DNA of 12,712 bases from JALVIU01 sp964462295. GTDB taxonomy: Bacteria > Atribacterota > JALVIU01. The notes beneath the pieces are model-generated. The model was not told the origin of the DNA. It made no database searches and saw only the letters and a program-made list of their open reading frames with translations. The stretch is taken from positions 1 to 12,712 of the forward strand of contig CAYWXH010000042.1 of assembly GCA_964462295.1 (NCBI GenBank), read 5' to 3'. Shown here piece by piece: positions 1 to 5,901 of this stretch (position 1 is the first letter of the stretch; every line of letters starts with the position of its first letter). The position numbers were made by a program, and so were the translations under genes.

Positions 1-107
1 TACAACATAGTAAGTATTGATGAGACAGATAGTGTAAAAGATATAGGAATCCTAAGTATAAGTAAGATAAGAAAACTACCGAACAGTATAACCGGTGCCA
101 GATTCAT
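1..107 (-). CDS. dctM: TRAP transporter large permease DctM, N-terminal fragment
   Basis: Only the first 36 or so codons are present; the gene continues past the left edge. The start is the ATG at 107-105, five bases after a GGAGGAG ribosome-binding site (plus-strand CTCCTCCC, 111-118). The reading begins MNLAPVILFGSF and continues through a hydrophobic segment containing LRIPISFTLSV. This resembles the usual DctM opening, a membrane helix followed by a G/R-[VI]-P-[IV]-[SA]-F-x-L motif. DctM is the roughly 12-helix subunit that forms the sodium-driven translocation channel of TRAP importers. Its first 32 bases overlap the end of dctQ in another frame, which implies translational coupling. The dctP-dctQ-dctM order is the classical one. 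Identification rests on motif, position and ribosome-binding site together, because the fragment is short. Confidence 0.82.
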   Translation of the reverse strand, partial: MNLAPVILFGSFLILLILRIPISFTLSVSSILTML

Positions 108-579
108 AGTCTCCTCCCTTTCCCAGTTTCATAATAAGTACCAAAGAGAAAAATATCATTACAACCCCTGCAATGGGTAGTGCAAGATAGGTATATCTTA
201 CAGGAAACCCTGTGGCAGGAAGTACCTGAAAAACGGTAACTTTCATTATTTGGATACCATAGATGATCTCAATAAGTCCGAAAAAGACATATATAAGTAC
301 CTCAAGGATCTTTATCTGTCTATCCCATTTTTTCATAAATTTTTCTACAAATACCTCAAGAGAGATATGTATTCCATAGTATATACCAAAAGAACCGCCG
401 ATAAGACCAAAATATATCATAAGGACACCTATAGTCTCCTCTGCCCATGTAAGTGGAGAATCAAAGACATATCTCATTATAACCTGTAAAAAAGTAATAA
501 CAACCATAGCAAGGAGTAAAACCCTTAGTATAAACTTCAAAAATATATCTATACCCTTCACAATTCCTTCCTGTTTCAT
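76..579 (-). CDS. dctQ: TRAP transporter small permease DctQ
   Basis: A 167-residue membrane protein of the DctQ family, the small four-helix subunit that joins the large permease DctM in the inner membrane and helps it accept the loaded binding protein. Hydrophobic segments lie near residues 10-35, 40-65, 80-105 and 125-150. The family-like stretch MRYVFDSPLTWAEE, with its Trp-Ala-Glu-Glu, follows the first helix. I chose the ATG at 579-577 because AAGGAG (plus-strand CTCCTT, 586-591) lies seven bases upstream. An in-frame ATG at 615 would add 12 residues, but it lies inside a terminator-like palindrome and has no ribosome-binding site. The gene is downstream of dctP and overlaps dctM by 32 bases. 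Expression is probably reduced relative to dctP by the hairpin at 594-626. Confidence 0.9.
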   Translation of the reverse strand: MKQEGIVKGIDIFLKFILRVLLLAMVVITFLQVIMRYVFDSPLTWAEETIGVLMIYFGLIGGSFGIYYGIHISLEVFVEKFMKKWDRQIKILEVLIYVFFGLIEIIYGIQIMKVTVFQVLPATGFPVRYTYLALPIAGVVMIFFSLVLIMKLGKGGDYESGTGYTVR

Positions 580-593
580 AAGTTTCTCCTTCC

Positions 594-626
594 AAAAATA
601 AAAAATTGGGGCCATATGGCCCCAAT
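594..626 (-). terminator. Intrinsic-terminator-like hairpin between dctP and dctQ
   Basis: Positions 605-626 form a perfect 22-base palindrome. Read on the - strand it folds as ATTGGGGCC, loop ATAT, GGCCCCAAT. It is followed on that strand by TTTTATTTTT, so it is a GC-rich 9-bp stem with a U-rich tract in the direction of the TRAP operon. It begins 15 bases after the dctP stop codon and ends before the dctQ ribosome-binding site. On the + strand it is followed by A-rich sequence, so it would act only on the operon. The likely role is partial termination or 3'-end protection of dctP mRNA, giving more binding protein than permease. Confidence 0.82.
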
Positions 627-640
627 AAAAATTACAGATC

Positions 641-1633
641 TTACTTAATCATACCTTGGATCTCTTTGATAAGGTCCATATATTTGCTTGCATATTTTTT
701 ATAAACAGGTTGTACTGCATCCATAAATGGTTTCTTCTCTGGATTGTATATCTTACAACCTGCAGCCTTAACCTTTTCCATGGCTACATTTTCGTCTTTT
801 ATCCAAAGTTTTTTCTGGAGTTCTTCTGCGGCAATTGCAGCCATTTTTATAATATTTTTATCTGCATCGGAGAGCTTGTTCCATGTCTTTACACTCATAA
901 GTACTATTTCAGGGACCATTGCATGCTGGTCTAATGAATAGTATTTTGCCACTTCATAGTGACTGGTCTCATAATAGCTTGGTGGATTGTTCTCTGCACC
1001 ATCTATAACACCTGTCTGAAGTGCACTGTATACCTCTTCAAATGCCATAGGTACAGGTTTTCCACCCATTGCAGATACCATATCCATCATAACAGGGCTC
1101 TTCTGTGTTCTAATCTTTAGACCCTTTAAGTCAGCAGGGGAAAGGATTGGCTTCTTTACTGTGTAGAAGCTTCTTGCACCAGAGTCCATATATGCAAGTC
1201 CTAAAAATCCTACCTTACTAATCTCTGTAAGCATATTCTGGCCAATCTTGCCATCTAAGACCTTCCACATATGTTCACGACTTGCAAAGATATAAGGAAG
1301 TGCTAAGACTGCCATTTTAGGATATACAGAGACAACAGGGGAAATAGATACACGGTTAATATCGATAACACCCATTTGTGTCTGTTCAATGGTTTCTTTT
1401 TCGGATCCTAATACTGCACCAGGATATACCTCTATCTTGATTCTACCTTTTGTCCACTTATCTACCAACTTTGACATAAGTTTAAGACCTTCAACTGTAG
1501 AATAACCATCTTTGTGGTCATCTGCTGCCTTAAGTACTATAACATTTCCTTTTTTCTGCATAGCAAAAGCGGCAAAAGAGAAAATAGATACAAAAAGTAA
1601 TAAAACTGCAAGTAAAATAGCTAATTTCTTCAT
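641..1633 (-). CDS. dctP: TRAP transporter substrate-binding protein DctP
   Basis: A 330-residue extracytoplasmic binding protein of the TRAP (DctP/TAXI-like) superfamily. It captures an organic acid and hands it to DctQM. It has a lysine-rich start, a hydrophobic core and an AFA-like cleavage site near residue 24. Family hallmarks include GSEKETIEQTQMGVIDI (about 77-92), LPYIFASREHMWKVLDG (about 112-128), GLKIRTQ with Arg175 at the expected carboxylate-binding position, and GVIDGAENNPPSYY (208-220), which normally lines the pocket. AAGGAGG (plus-strand 1641-1647) lies seven bases before the ATG. The promoter is not visible because the N gap starts 34 bases upstream. Arg175 suggests a carboxylate ligand, but which one (C4-dicarboxylate, 2-oxoacid or sugar acid) cannot be read from the sequence. 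Confidence 0.95.
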   Translation of the reverse strand: MKKLAILLAVLLLFVSIFSFAAFAMQKKGNVIVLKAADDHKDGYSTVEGLKLMSKLVDKWTKGRIKIEVYPGAVLGSEKETIEQTQMGVIDINRVSISPVVSVYPKMAVLALPYIFASREHMWKVLDGKIGQNMLTEISKVGFLGLAYMDSGARSFYTVKKPILSPADLKGLKIRTQKSPVMMDMVSAMGGKPVPMAFEEVYSALQTGVIDGAENNPPSYYETSHYEVAKYYSLDQHAMVPEIVLMSVKTWNKLSDADKNIIKMAAIAAEELQKKLWIKDENVAMEKVKAAGCKIYNPEKKPFMDAVQPVYKKYASKYMDLIKEIQGMIK

Positions 1634-1667
1634 AGATATCCCTCCTTCAATATTTTTTATTTTTTTA

Positions 1668-1767
1668 NNNNNNNNNNNNNNNNNNNNNNNNNNNNNNNNN
1701 NNNNNNNNNNNNNNNNNNNNNNNNNNNNNNNNNNNNNNNNNNNNNNNNNNNNNNNNNNNNNNNNNNN
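1668..1767. other. Scaffold gap of exactly 100 N
   Basis: One hundred consecutive N separate the dctP ribosome-binding region from the 3' part of the PPC-domain gene. A round number like this is normally a placeholder for a gap of unknown length. The missing DNA holds the end of the PPC gene and probably the promoter of the TRAP operon; other genes could be missing too. Any reading frame drawn through the N is meaningless. Confidence 0.97.
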
Positions 1768-2052
1768 TGTTCCTAAAGATATATGGATATGTGCAAAAGG
1801 TTCACCATCTTTTATAGAGATATTTCCAGATAGAGAGAGGAGTTCACAAGGGGTATCTATTCTTTTGTTTTCATATTTTCCCGTCTCATCATTATACCAA
1901 CCTATCTCAAAATTCCGGAGCATGCCTGCCCCTCCAAAGATAAGACCTGAATCTACATTAAACCTTTTTATCACCTCATAAAGGGTTTTATAGAAATCCT
2001 CCCCATCATCCATACGGATAAATATCCAATTATTTTCATCTAAATATAACAT
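1768..2052 (-). CDS. PPC/DUF296-domain protein, 3' part lost in assembly gap
   Basis: Ninety-five codons are readable before the gap. They match the start of the PPC (plant and prokaryote conserved, DUF296) domain: a strand with basic and acidic residues and GEDF (17-20), SGLIFGGAGMLRNFEIGWY (35-53), then ELLSLSGNIS (70-79) and AHIHIS (87-92). In the family, conserved His residues in this last motif bind a metal in a small trimeric barrel; His88 and His90 fit. Bacterial single-domain PPC proteins are usually about 130-150 residues, so roughly 35-50 are missing. The biochemical role of the family in bacteria is poorly defined, and I do not assign one. The ATG at 2052-2050 follows AAGGAG (plus-strand 2063-2068). 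Transcription runs toward dctP, so it may lead the TRAP operon if the gap is short. Confidence 0.85.
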
Positions 2053-2087
2053 AATTGCCCCTCTCCTTTATCATAACATTTGCGAAT

Positions 2088-2116
2088 ATTATAACAAAAA
2101 TATTCTTTTTTGTAAA
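2088..2116 (-). promoter_or_regulatory. Extended -10 sigma-70-type promoter for the PPC-domain gene
   Basis: On the - strand TTTACA (2116-2111) and TATAAT (2093-2088) are separated by 17 bases, and TGT immediately precedes the -10 hexamer, making it an extended -10. The predicted start of transcription is near 2081, about 30 bases upstream of the ATG. This is among the best promoter matches in the window. Its -35 overlaps the left arm of the palindrome at 2114-2135. Confidence 0.72.
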
Positions 2117-2135
2117 TAGATTTGAGTATCTATTT
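2114..2135. promoter_or_regulatory. Operator-like palindrome between divergent promoters
   Basis: AAATAGAT (2114-2121) and ATCTATTT (2128-2135) are perfect inverted 8-mers separated by TTGAGT. The 22-bp symmetric site covers part of the -35 of the leftward promoter and lies just upstream of the -35 of the rightward one. A dimeric regulator bound here could control both genes. AT-rich DNA gives such repeats by chance fairly often, so this is suggestive only. Confidence 0.4.
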
Positions 2136-2139
2136 TTAC

Positions 2140-2168
2140 TTGCCCATAAAATTAAAAAATGGTAAAAT
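2140..2168 (+). promoter_or_regulatory. Extended -10 promoter for the GH35/GH42-like gene
   Basis: TTGCCC (2140-2145) and TAAAAT (2163-2168) are 17 bases apart, with TGG directly before the -10. The -35 is only half-matched, but the extended -10 compensates. The predicted start of transcription near 2175 leaves a leader of about 23 bases that contains AAGGGGAGGT (2184-2193), four bases before the ATG. Confidence 0.6.
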
Positions 2169-2197
2169 AAGAAAAACAAGATTAAGGGGAGGTAAAA

Positions 2198-4135
2198 ATG
2201 GAAGATAAATACTTTCTATCCGGTGAATTCCACTATTTTAGAACCGATAAAAGGTACTGGAATAAGATACTGGATAGAATAAAGGAGCTTGGTTTAAAGA
2301 ATATATCCACATATGTACCTTGGAATTTCCATGAAAAAAAGGAAGGGGAATTTGATTTTTCTCTACTTTTAGATTTCTTAAAAATAACAAAAGAAAAAGA
2401 ACTAAAGGTAATCTTAAAACCAGGACCATTTATATATGCAGAATGGGAAAATGCAGGTATTCCAGAAGATCTATTACCATATCATAAGCTTCATCCACAC
2501 TTTTTAAAAAGAACATTTGAATATTTAAAGATCCTATTTAATGAGATCTCAGTATATCTTGAGTCAAATGGGGGGAATATCCGTGCTATTCAATTAGAAA
2601 ATGATATAGACCCTTACTATATATTACACTATGAGGATATCCTCCGTATGTTTCAAGACCATATTGAAAAAAAATATGAAACCATTCAAAAATTAAATAA
2701 GGCATGGAAGACAAACTACGAATCCTTCAAAGAGGTACTTTATTTTATGAAGGATACAAGACCTCTTATAAGATATCTTGATTTTGTTGATTTTATCTAT
2801 ATGTATGTGGATACATATGTAAACAGAGTTATAGGGAAAATAAAAAAACTCAATATAGATGCCCCGATAATTGTAAATACCTACAATAAACATACTGTAC
2901 AACCTACATGGAGATTTAAGGACAAGGTAGATATATTAGGTACAGATATTCACATACCCGTAAGGATAAAAAAAGACAAAAATCTCCATGCAGAATATCT
3001 CTTTAGATTGAAAGCTGCAAGTGATATAGGTTCTCCATACCTTACACAATTTGGAGTAGGTATCCCTGCAAATCTCTATGAAGATGTAGAAAATCCTGAT
3101 CCAGAAGTTTACTATCTAAATACATTATCTGCACTCTCATCAGGGATAAGAGGGTGGAATTATTATATGGCTGTAGATAGAGATAATTGGCAACTTGCAC
3201 CTATAAATGAAACAGGCCATATAAAGAGGGATATCTTCTCTGTAATAAAGAGGATAAATGAGGGTATAGAGACACTCCCTGTTAATAGGTGGGAGAGAAT
3301 CTCCCCACTTGCAATAGCATACTCCCCTCAAATGGGTGTTATAGGAAAAGATATTATATATTCGTTCTACGAATTGGGATATGATTATAGGATTTATAAC
3401 TTAGAAGACCCAAAATTCTCTCCAGATGTCCTATTTTATAGGTTAGGTCATACACTTCCAAGAAATCAGGTAAAGGTACTCAAAAACTATGTGGAAAAAG
3501 GTGGAAAACTTATATTATTCACAGGTTATCCACTATTTGGTGAATTGGGCGAGAGGAGAAATCTATTAGGCCTTATCGAACCACATGGTCTTAGGGCATC
3601 TGCAAGGATAGAACTTGAGATACCCGGAAACCCAAAGATTATATCCCCTTCATTTATATTCGAAAAGATACCGGGTACACCTATCAAGGCAAAAATAATA
3701 GGGAGTAAAGACCGTGAGAGCCTATTGGAAGAGTACAGTAATTTCTTTACCTCAGAAAAGGGAAAGGAATTTATAACAGGATATAGAAAACCTCTAGGAA
3801 AAGGAGAAATTATTATATTTGGTGTTGATCCATTTCCAGAGATTATAAAATCTGTATTAAAAATGTTAGATAAAAGACCACCTATAAGGTCTTTAAATAA
3901 AGATACACAGATAAGTCTCTTTAAAGATAATGACACATACTATGCAGTTATCGTAAATAGGGGCCATAGTTCTATAGGTTTAGAATTTGACAGTCAATTT
4001 TACTATTATCAGATAAGTGACCCATTTAATAAAAAGGAGTTTGATATAATACTTCCCGGATATAAAGAGTTTATAATAGAGTTTAAATCTCGTGGTGGGA
4101 CAATCCTTATCCTAAAGAGAAAAACTAAGGTGTAA
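2198..4135 (+). CDS. GH35/GH42-like beta-glycosidase with an atypical nucleophile position
   Basis: A 645-residue clan-A type (beta/alpha)8 glycosidase without a signal peptide, so presumably cytoplasmic. The first 350 residues follow the GH35 pattern: GEFHYFR (9-15), TYVPWNFHE (38-46), GPFIYAEWENAGIP (76-89) and GGNIRAIQLENDID (125-138), where Glu134 fits the acid/base of the usual VQVENEYG motif. The second catalytic Glu is normally found in a motif such as TEFxxG after the sixth strand; here the motif reads LTQFGVG with Gln284 (codon CAA, 3047-3049). NYYM (321-324) follows as in relatives. Residues about 365-460 resemble the Rossmann-like trimerisation domain of GH42, and a beta-rich C-terminus follows. 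This hybrid build recalls archaeal GH35 exo-glucosaminidases. The likely class is exo-acting on beta-linked galactose or glucosamine, but activity is uncertain because of Gln284. The start follows AAGGGGAGGT. Confidence 0.78.
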   Translation: MEDKYFLSGEFHYFRTDKRYWNKILDRIKELGLKNISTYVPWNFHEKKEGEFDFSLLLDFLKITKEKELKVILKPGPFIYAEWENAGIPEDLLPYHKLHPHFLKRTFEYLKILFNEISVYLESNGGNIRAIQLENDIDPYYILHYEDILRMFQDHIEKKYETIQKLNKAWKTNYESFKEVLYFMKDTRPLIRYLDFVDFIYMYVDTYVNRVIGKIKKLNIDAPIIVNTYNKHTVQPTWRFKDKVDILGTDIHIPVRIKKDKNLHAEYLFRLKAASDIGSPYLTQFGVGIPANLYEDVENPDPEVYYLNTLSALSSGIRGWNYYMAVDRDNWQLAPINETGHIKRDIFSVIKRINEGIETLPVNRWERISPLAIAYSPQMGVIGKDIIYSFYELGYDYRIYNLEDPKFSPDVLFYRLGHTLPRNQVKVLKNYVEKGGKLILFTGYPLFGELGERRNLLGLIEPHGLRASARIELEIPGNPKIISPSFIFEKIPGTPIKAKIIGSKDRESLLEEYSNFFTSEKGKEFITGYRKPLGKGEIIIFGVDPFPEIIKSVLKMLDKRPPIRSLNKDTQISLFKDNDTYYAVIVNRGHSSIGLEFDSQFYYYQISDPFNKKEFDIILPGYKEFIIEFKSRGGTILILKRKTKV

Positions 4136-4142
4136 ATTTGGG

Positions 4143-4181
4143 TGAGTTATCCACAATTGTTGATATTATGTGGATAACTCA
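4143..4181. other. oriC upstream cluster: two DnaA boxes in a 13-bp inverted repeat
   Basis: TTATCCACA occurs at 4147-4155 and its complement TGTGGATAA at 4169-4177. Both are perfect consensus DnaA boxes. Extended by flanking bases they form perfect 13-bp arms (4143-4155 and 4169-4181) around a 13-base AT-rich spacer, so the facing boxes are one palindromic unit. They lie directly after the glycosidase stop codon and before dnaA. They are expected to bind DnaA for origin assembly, dnaA autoregulation, or both. Confidence 0.85.
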
Positions 4182-4196
4182 TCTCATTGTGAGAAG

Positions 4197-4252
4197 AATC
4201 GTAAATTTCTAATCTCTATCAAAAGATTTAGGATTTACGATTTTCCTTTTTT
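4197..4252 (+). terminator. Long hairpin with T-rich tail upstream of dnaA
   Basis: The arms AATCGTAAAT (4197-4206) and ATTTACGATT (4233-4242) are perfectly complementary, and an inner pair, AATCT (4211-4215) with AGATT (4224-4228), extends the stem around an 8-base loop. The interior has two possible G-U pairs and two mismatches. TTCCTTTTTT follows on the + strand. This could end glycosidase transcripts before dnaA. The stem is AT-rich, so termination would be modest. Because it lies between DnaA boxes, it could instead be an origin structural element. Confidence 0.5.
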
Positions 4253-4266
4253 ATAGGGGTTCTGAA

Positions 4267-4275
4267 TTATCCACA
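4267..4275 (+). other. Third perfect DnaA box, upstream of dnaA
   Basis: A perfect TTATCCACA lies 43 bases upstream of the dnaA start codon. It is enclosed by a further inverted repeat, TCTGAATT (4261-4268) and AATTCAGA (4279-4286). TAAAAT at 4276-4281 touches the box and could be a dnaA -10, but I see no matching -35. If it is the promoter, DnaA bound here would repress its own gene. Confidence 0.8.
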
Positions 4276-4318
4276 TAAAATTCAGAGAGAGTGTGAAGAG
4301 AATGTAAAAGGAGGAGAA

Positions 4319-5650
4319 ATGGAAGAAAAAGATATAAAATGGCGGGCAGTCCTTTCCTATATAAGAGAAAAGGTAAATGTACCTACATATAAAGGGTGGT
4401 TTGAAAATACTTTCCTATCAGAGATAAAAGGAAATAAACTCATTATCCACACACCTAATAATCTAACAACAAAAAAGATTTCAGAAGAACATGTGGATAT
4501 CTTAGAAAAGGGTATAAAAGAGGTCTTTGGAGATGGATATGAGTTTGAAGTAGTTACAAATGGGGAACTTAATAAAATAGATGATATACCAGAGGAGCAT
4601 ATAATAAAGAGAAAGAGTATAGACCTTAACCCAAAGTATACATTTTCCACATTTGTTATAGGACCAAGTAATAAACTCGCACATGCTGCATCTTTGGCTG
4701 TTGCTAAAAATCCCGCAAAGGCATATAATCCACTCTTTATATATGGTGGTGTAGGTCTTGGGAAAACACACCTTATGCATGCAATAGGACACTATGTCCT
4801 AAATCAGGACCCTACAAAGAGAATTATGTATACCACAAGCGAGAAATTCACAAATGCACTTATAAACGCTATACGTGATGATAAAACAGAAGAGTTTAGA
4901 AGAAAATATAGAAATGTAGATATACTACTTATAGATGACATCCAGTTTCTTGCAGGAAAGGAGAGGACCCAGGAGGAATTTTTCCATACATTTAATGCAC
5001 TTCATGATTCAAACCACCAGATAGTAATTACATCAGATAGACCACCACAAAACATACCTACTTTAGAAGATAGGCTTATATCTCGTTTTGAATGGGGGCT
5101 TATTACAGATATCTCACCACCTGATCTAGAGACAAGAATTGCTATACTTAGGAAAAAGATGGAGATGGAAAACTTCTATATAGAGGATGAAATTATAGAA
5201 TTTATAGCAACAAATATATCATCAAATATAAGAGAACTAGAAGGTGCATTAAATAAACTAAAGGCACACAAAGAATTAACAGGGGAAGAGATTACATTAG
5301 AGAGCGCAGAAGAGATCCTAAAAAGTATCATAAAGAAACCAAAGAGAGAGAAAAATATTGGATTTAATGAGATTATAGATGCAGCATGTAAATATTTCCA
5401 GGTTACAAAACAGGATATAGTATCGAAAAAGAGAAATAAAGAGATAGTTGTGGCAAGACAGGTATCTATGTACCTTGCAAGGGAACTTACAAATCTTTCA
5501 TTACTTAGAATAGGTGAACTATTTGGGGGAAGAGACCATACTACTGTAATACACGCATATGAAAAGGTAAAAAGGGATAAAGAGGTAGATCCTATCATAA
5601 AAAATGCTGTGAATAACATTGTGGATATAATAAAAAATCCTGGTAAATAA
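4319..5650 (+). CDS. dnaA: Chromosomal replication initiator DnaA
   Basis: A 443-residue DnaA, close to the usual 440-470. Domain I (about 1-80) has the typical W-x-x-L-x-x-I opening and GWFENTF. Domain II is very short (about 81-105). The AAA+ domain III starts at NPKYTFSTFVIG (104-115) and contains Walker A GGVGLGKT (143-150), Walker B ILLIDDIQF (202-210), sensor 1 VITSD (236-240) and the RLISRFEWG arginine-finger region (252-260). Domain IV carries the DNA-binding signature GGRDHTTVIHA (403-413). DnaA-ATP binds TTATCCACA boxes, opens the origin and loads the helicase. The ATG follows AAGGAGG (4308-4314). Two box-like sequences at its 5' end (perfect at 4443-4451, 8/9 at 4492-4500) and two 8/9 sequences at its 3' end (5608-5616, 5620-5628) suggest the origin extends into the gene. 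Confidence 0.99.
   Translation: MEEKDIKWRAVLSYIREKVNVPTYKGWFENTFLSEIKGNKLIIHTPNNLTTKKISEEHVDILEKGIKEVFGDGYEFEVVTNGELNKIDDIPEEHIIKRKSIDLNPKYTFSTFVIGPSNKLAHAASLAVAKNPAKAYNPLFIYGGVGLGKTHLMHAIGHYVLNQDPTKRIMYTTSEKFTNALINAIRDDKTEEFRRKYRNVDILLIDDIQFLAGKERTQEEFFHTFNALHDSNHQIVITSDRPPQNIPTLEDRLISRFEWGLITDISPPDLETRIAILRKKMEMENFYIEDEIIEFIATNISSNIRELEGALNKLKAHKELTGEEITLESAEEILKSIIKKPKREKNIGFNEIIDAACKYFQVTKQDIVSKKRNKEIVVARQVSMYLARELTNLSLLRIGELFGGRDHTTVIHAYEKVKRDKEVDPIIKNAVNNIVDIIKNPGK
4443..4451 (+). other. Perfect DnaA box inside the dnaA coding region
   Basis: A fourth perfect TTATCCACA occurs within the domain I coding sequence, where it encodes part of Ile-Ile-His-Thr. An 8/9 match, TGTGGATAT (4492-4500), and another, TTTTCCACA (4643-4651), follow. 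Intragenic boxes can be functional or coincidental; clustering with the three upstream boxes favours function. Confidence 0.55.
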
Positions 5651-5655
5651 TAAGT

Positions 5656-5731
5656 GGATGATATGTATACCATATGTGTAAAATCTCATCCTTATTTATT
5701 TTATAGATTAGACATCTAAATTTTACACATA
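5656..5731. repeat. Inverted repeats just after dnaA
   Basis: TATGTGTAAAAT (5673-5684) and ATTTTACACATA (5720-5731) are perfect 12-bp inverted arms separated by 35 bases. Shorter pairs overlap them: GGATGA (5656-5661) with TCATCC (5686-5691), followed by a T-rich stretch, and ATATG (5661-5665) with CATAT (5671-5675). The GGATGA hairpin with its T-rich tail could end dnaA transcripts weakly. The larger repeat more probably belongs to the origin region. The structures are mutually exclusive, so they cannot all form at once. Confidence 0.55.
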
Positions 5732-5825
5732 CAGTACACACTAAGATAAGAAGATCTTAACATATTACCAAGATTTTAGTGGGGGGATTTGTTCTTATTT
5801 ATAAGAGAATAATAGGGTTATTAAG

Positions 5826-5880
5826 ATATCCACATCGCGTACTATTAGTACTATTATTTTTATTTTTTAAAATATAAAAT
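5826..5880 (+). other. Origin unwinding element: DnaA box, GC block, DnaA-trios, AT-rich DUE
   Basis: In order on the + strand: ATATCCACA (5826-5834, 8/9 to consensus), the GC-rich block TCGCG (5835-5839), consecutive triplets CTA TTA GTA CTA TTA (5842-5856) continuing as TTT TTA TTT TTT to 5868, then A/T-only sequence to about 5880. This is the arrangement of the basal unwinding system described for Bacillus subtilis, where DnaA loaded on the box extends along DnaA-trios (3'-GAT-like on the opposite strand) to open the duplex. The location between dnaA and dnaN also matches. I infer that this is where strands first separate. Confidence 0.8.
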
Positions 5881-5901
5881 AAAGTAATAGGAGGAGTAAT
5901 T

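Noticed and set aside
580..615. Upstream ATG at 615-613 as the dctQ start, giving 179 residues
   Set aside because: It lies in the centre of the palindromic hairpin and lacks a ribosome-binding site, whereas the ATG at 579 has AAGGAG at the right distance.
1512..1817. Open frame on the + strand spanning the N run
   Set aside because: It is antisense to dctP, crosses unknown bases and has no ribosome-binding site or recognisable product.
3526..3936. 136-codon open frame antisense to the glycosidase gene
   Set aside because: It is a low-complexity shadow of the well-supported + strand gene without start signals; the same applies to the antisense frames over dnaA and tctC.
5761..5820. A dnaN promoter between the inverted repeats and the unwinding element
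   Set aside because: Candidates such as TTTAGT with TTATAA at 18 bases or TTGTTC without a good -10 are too weak to call.
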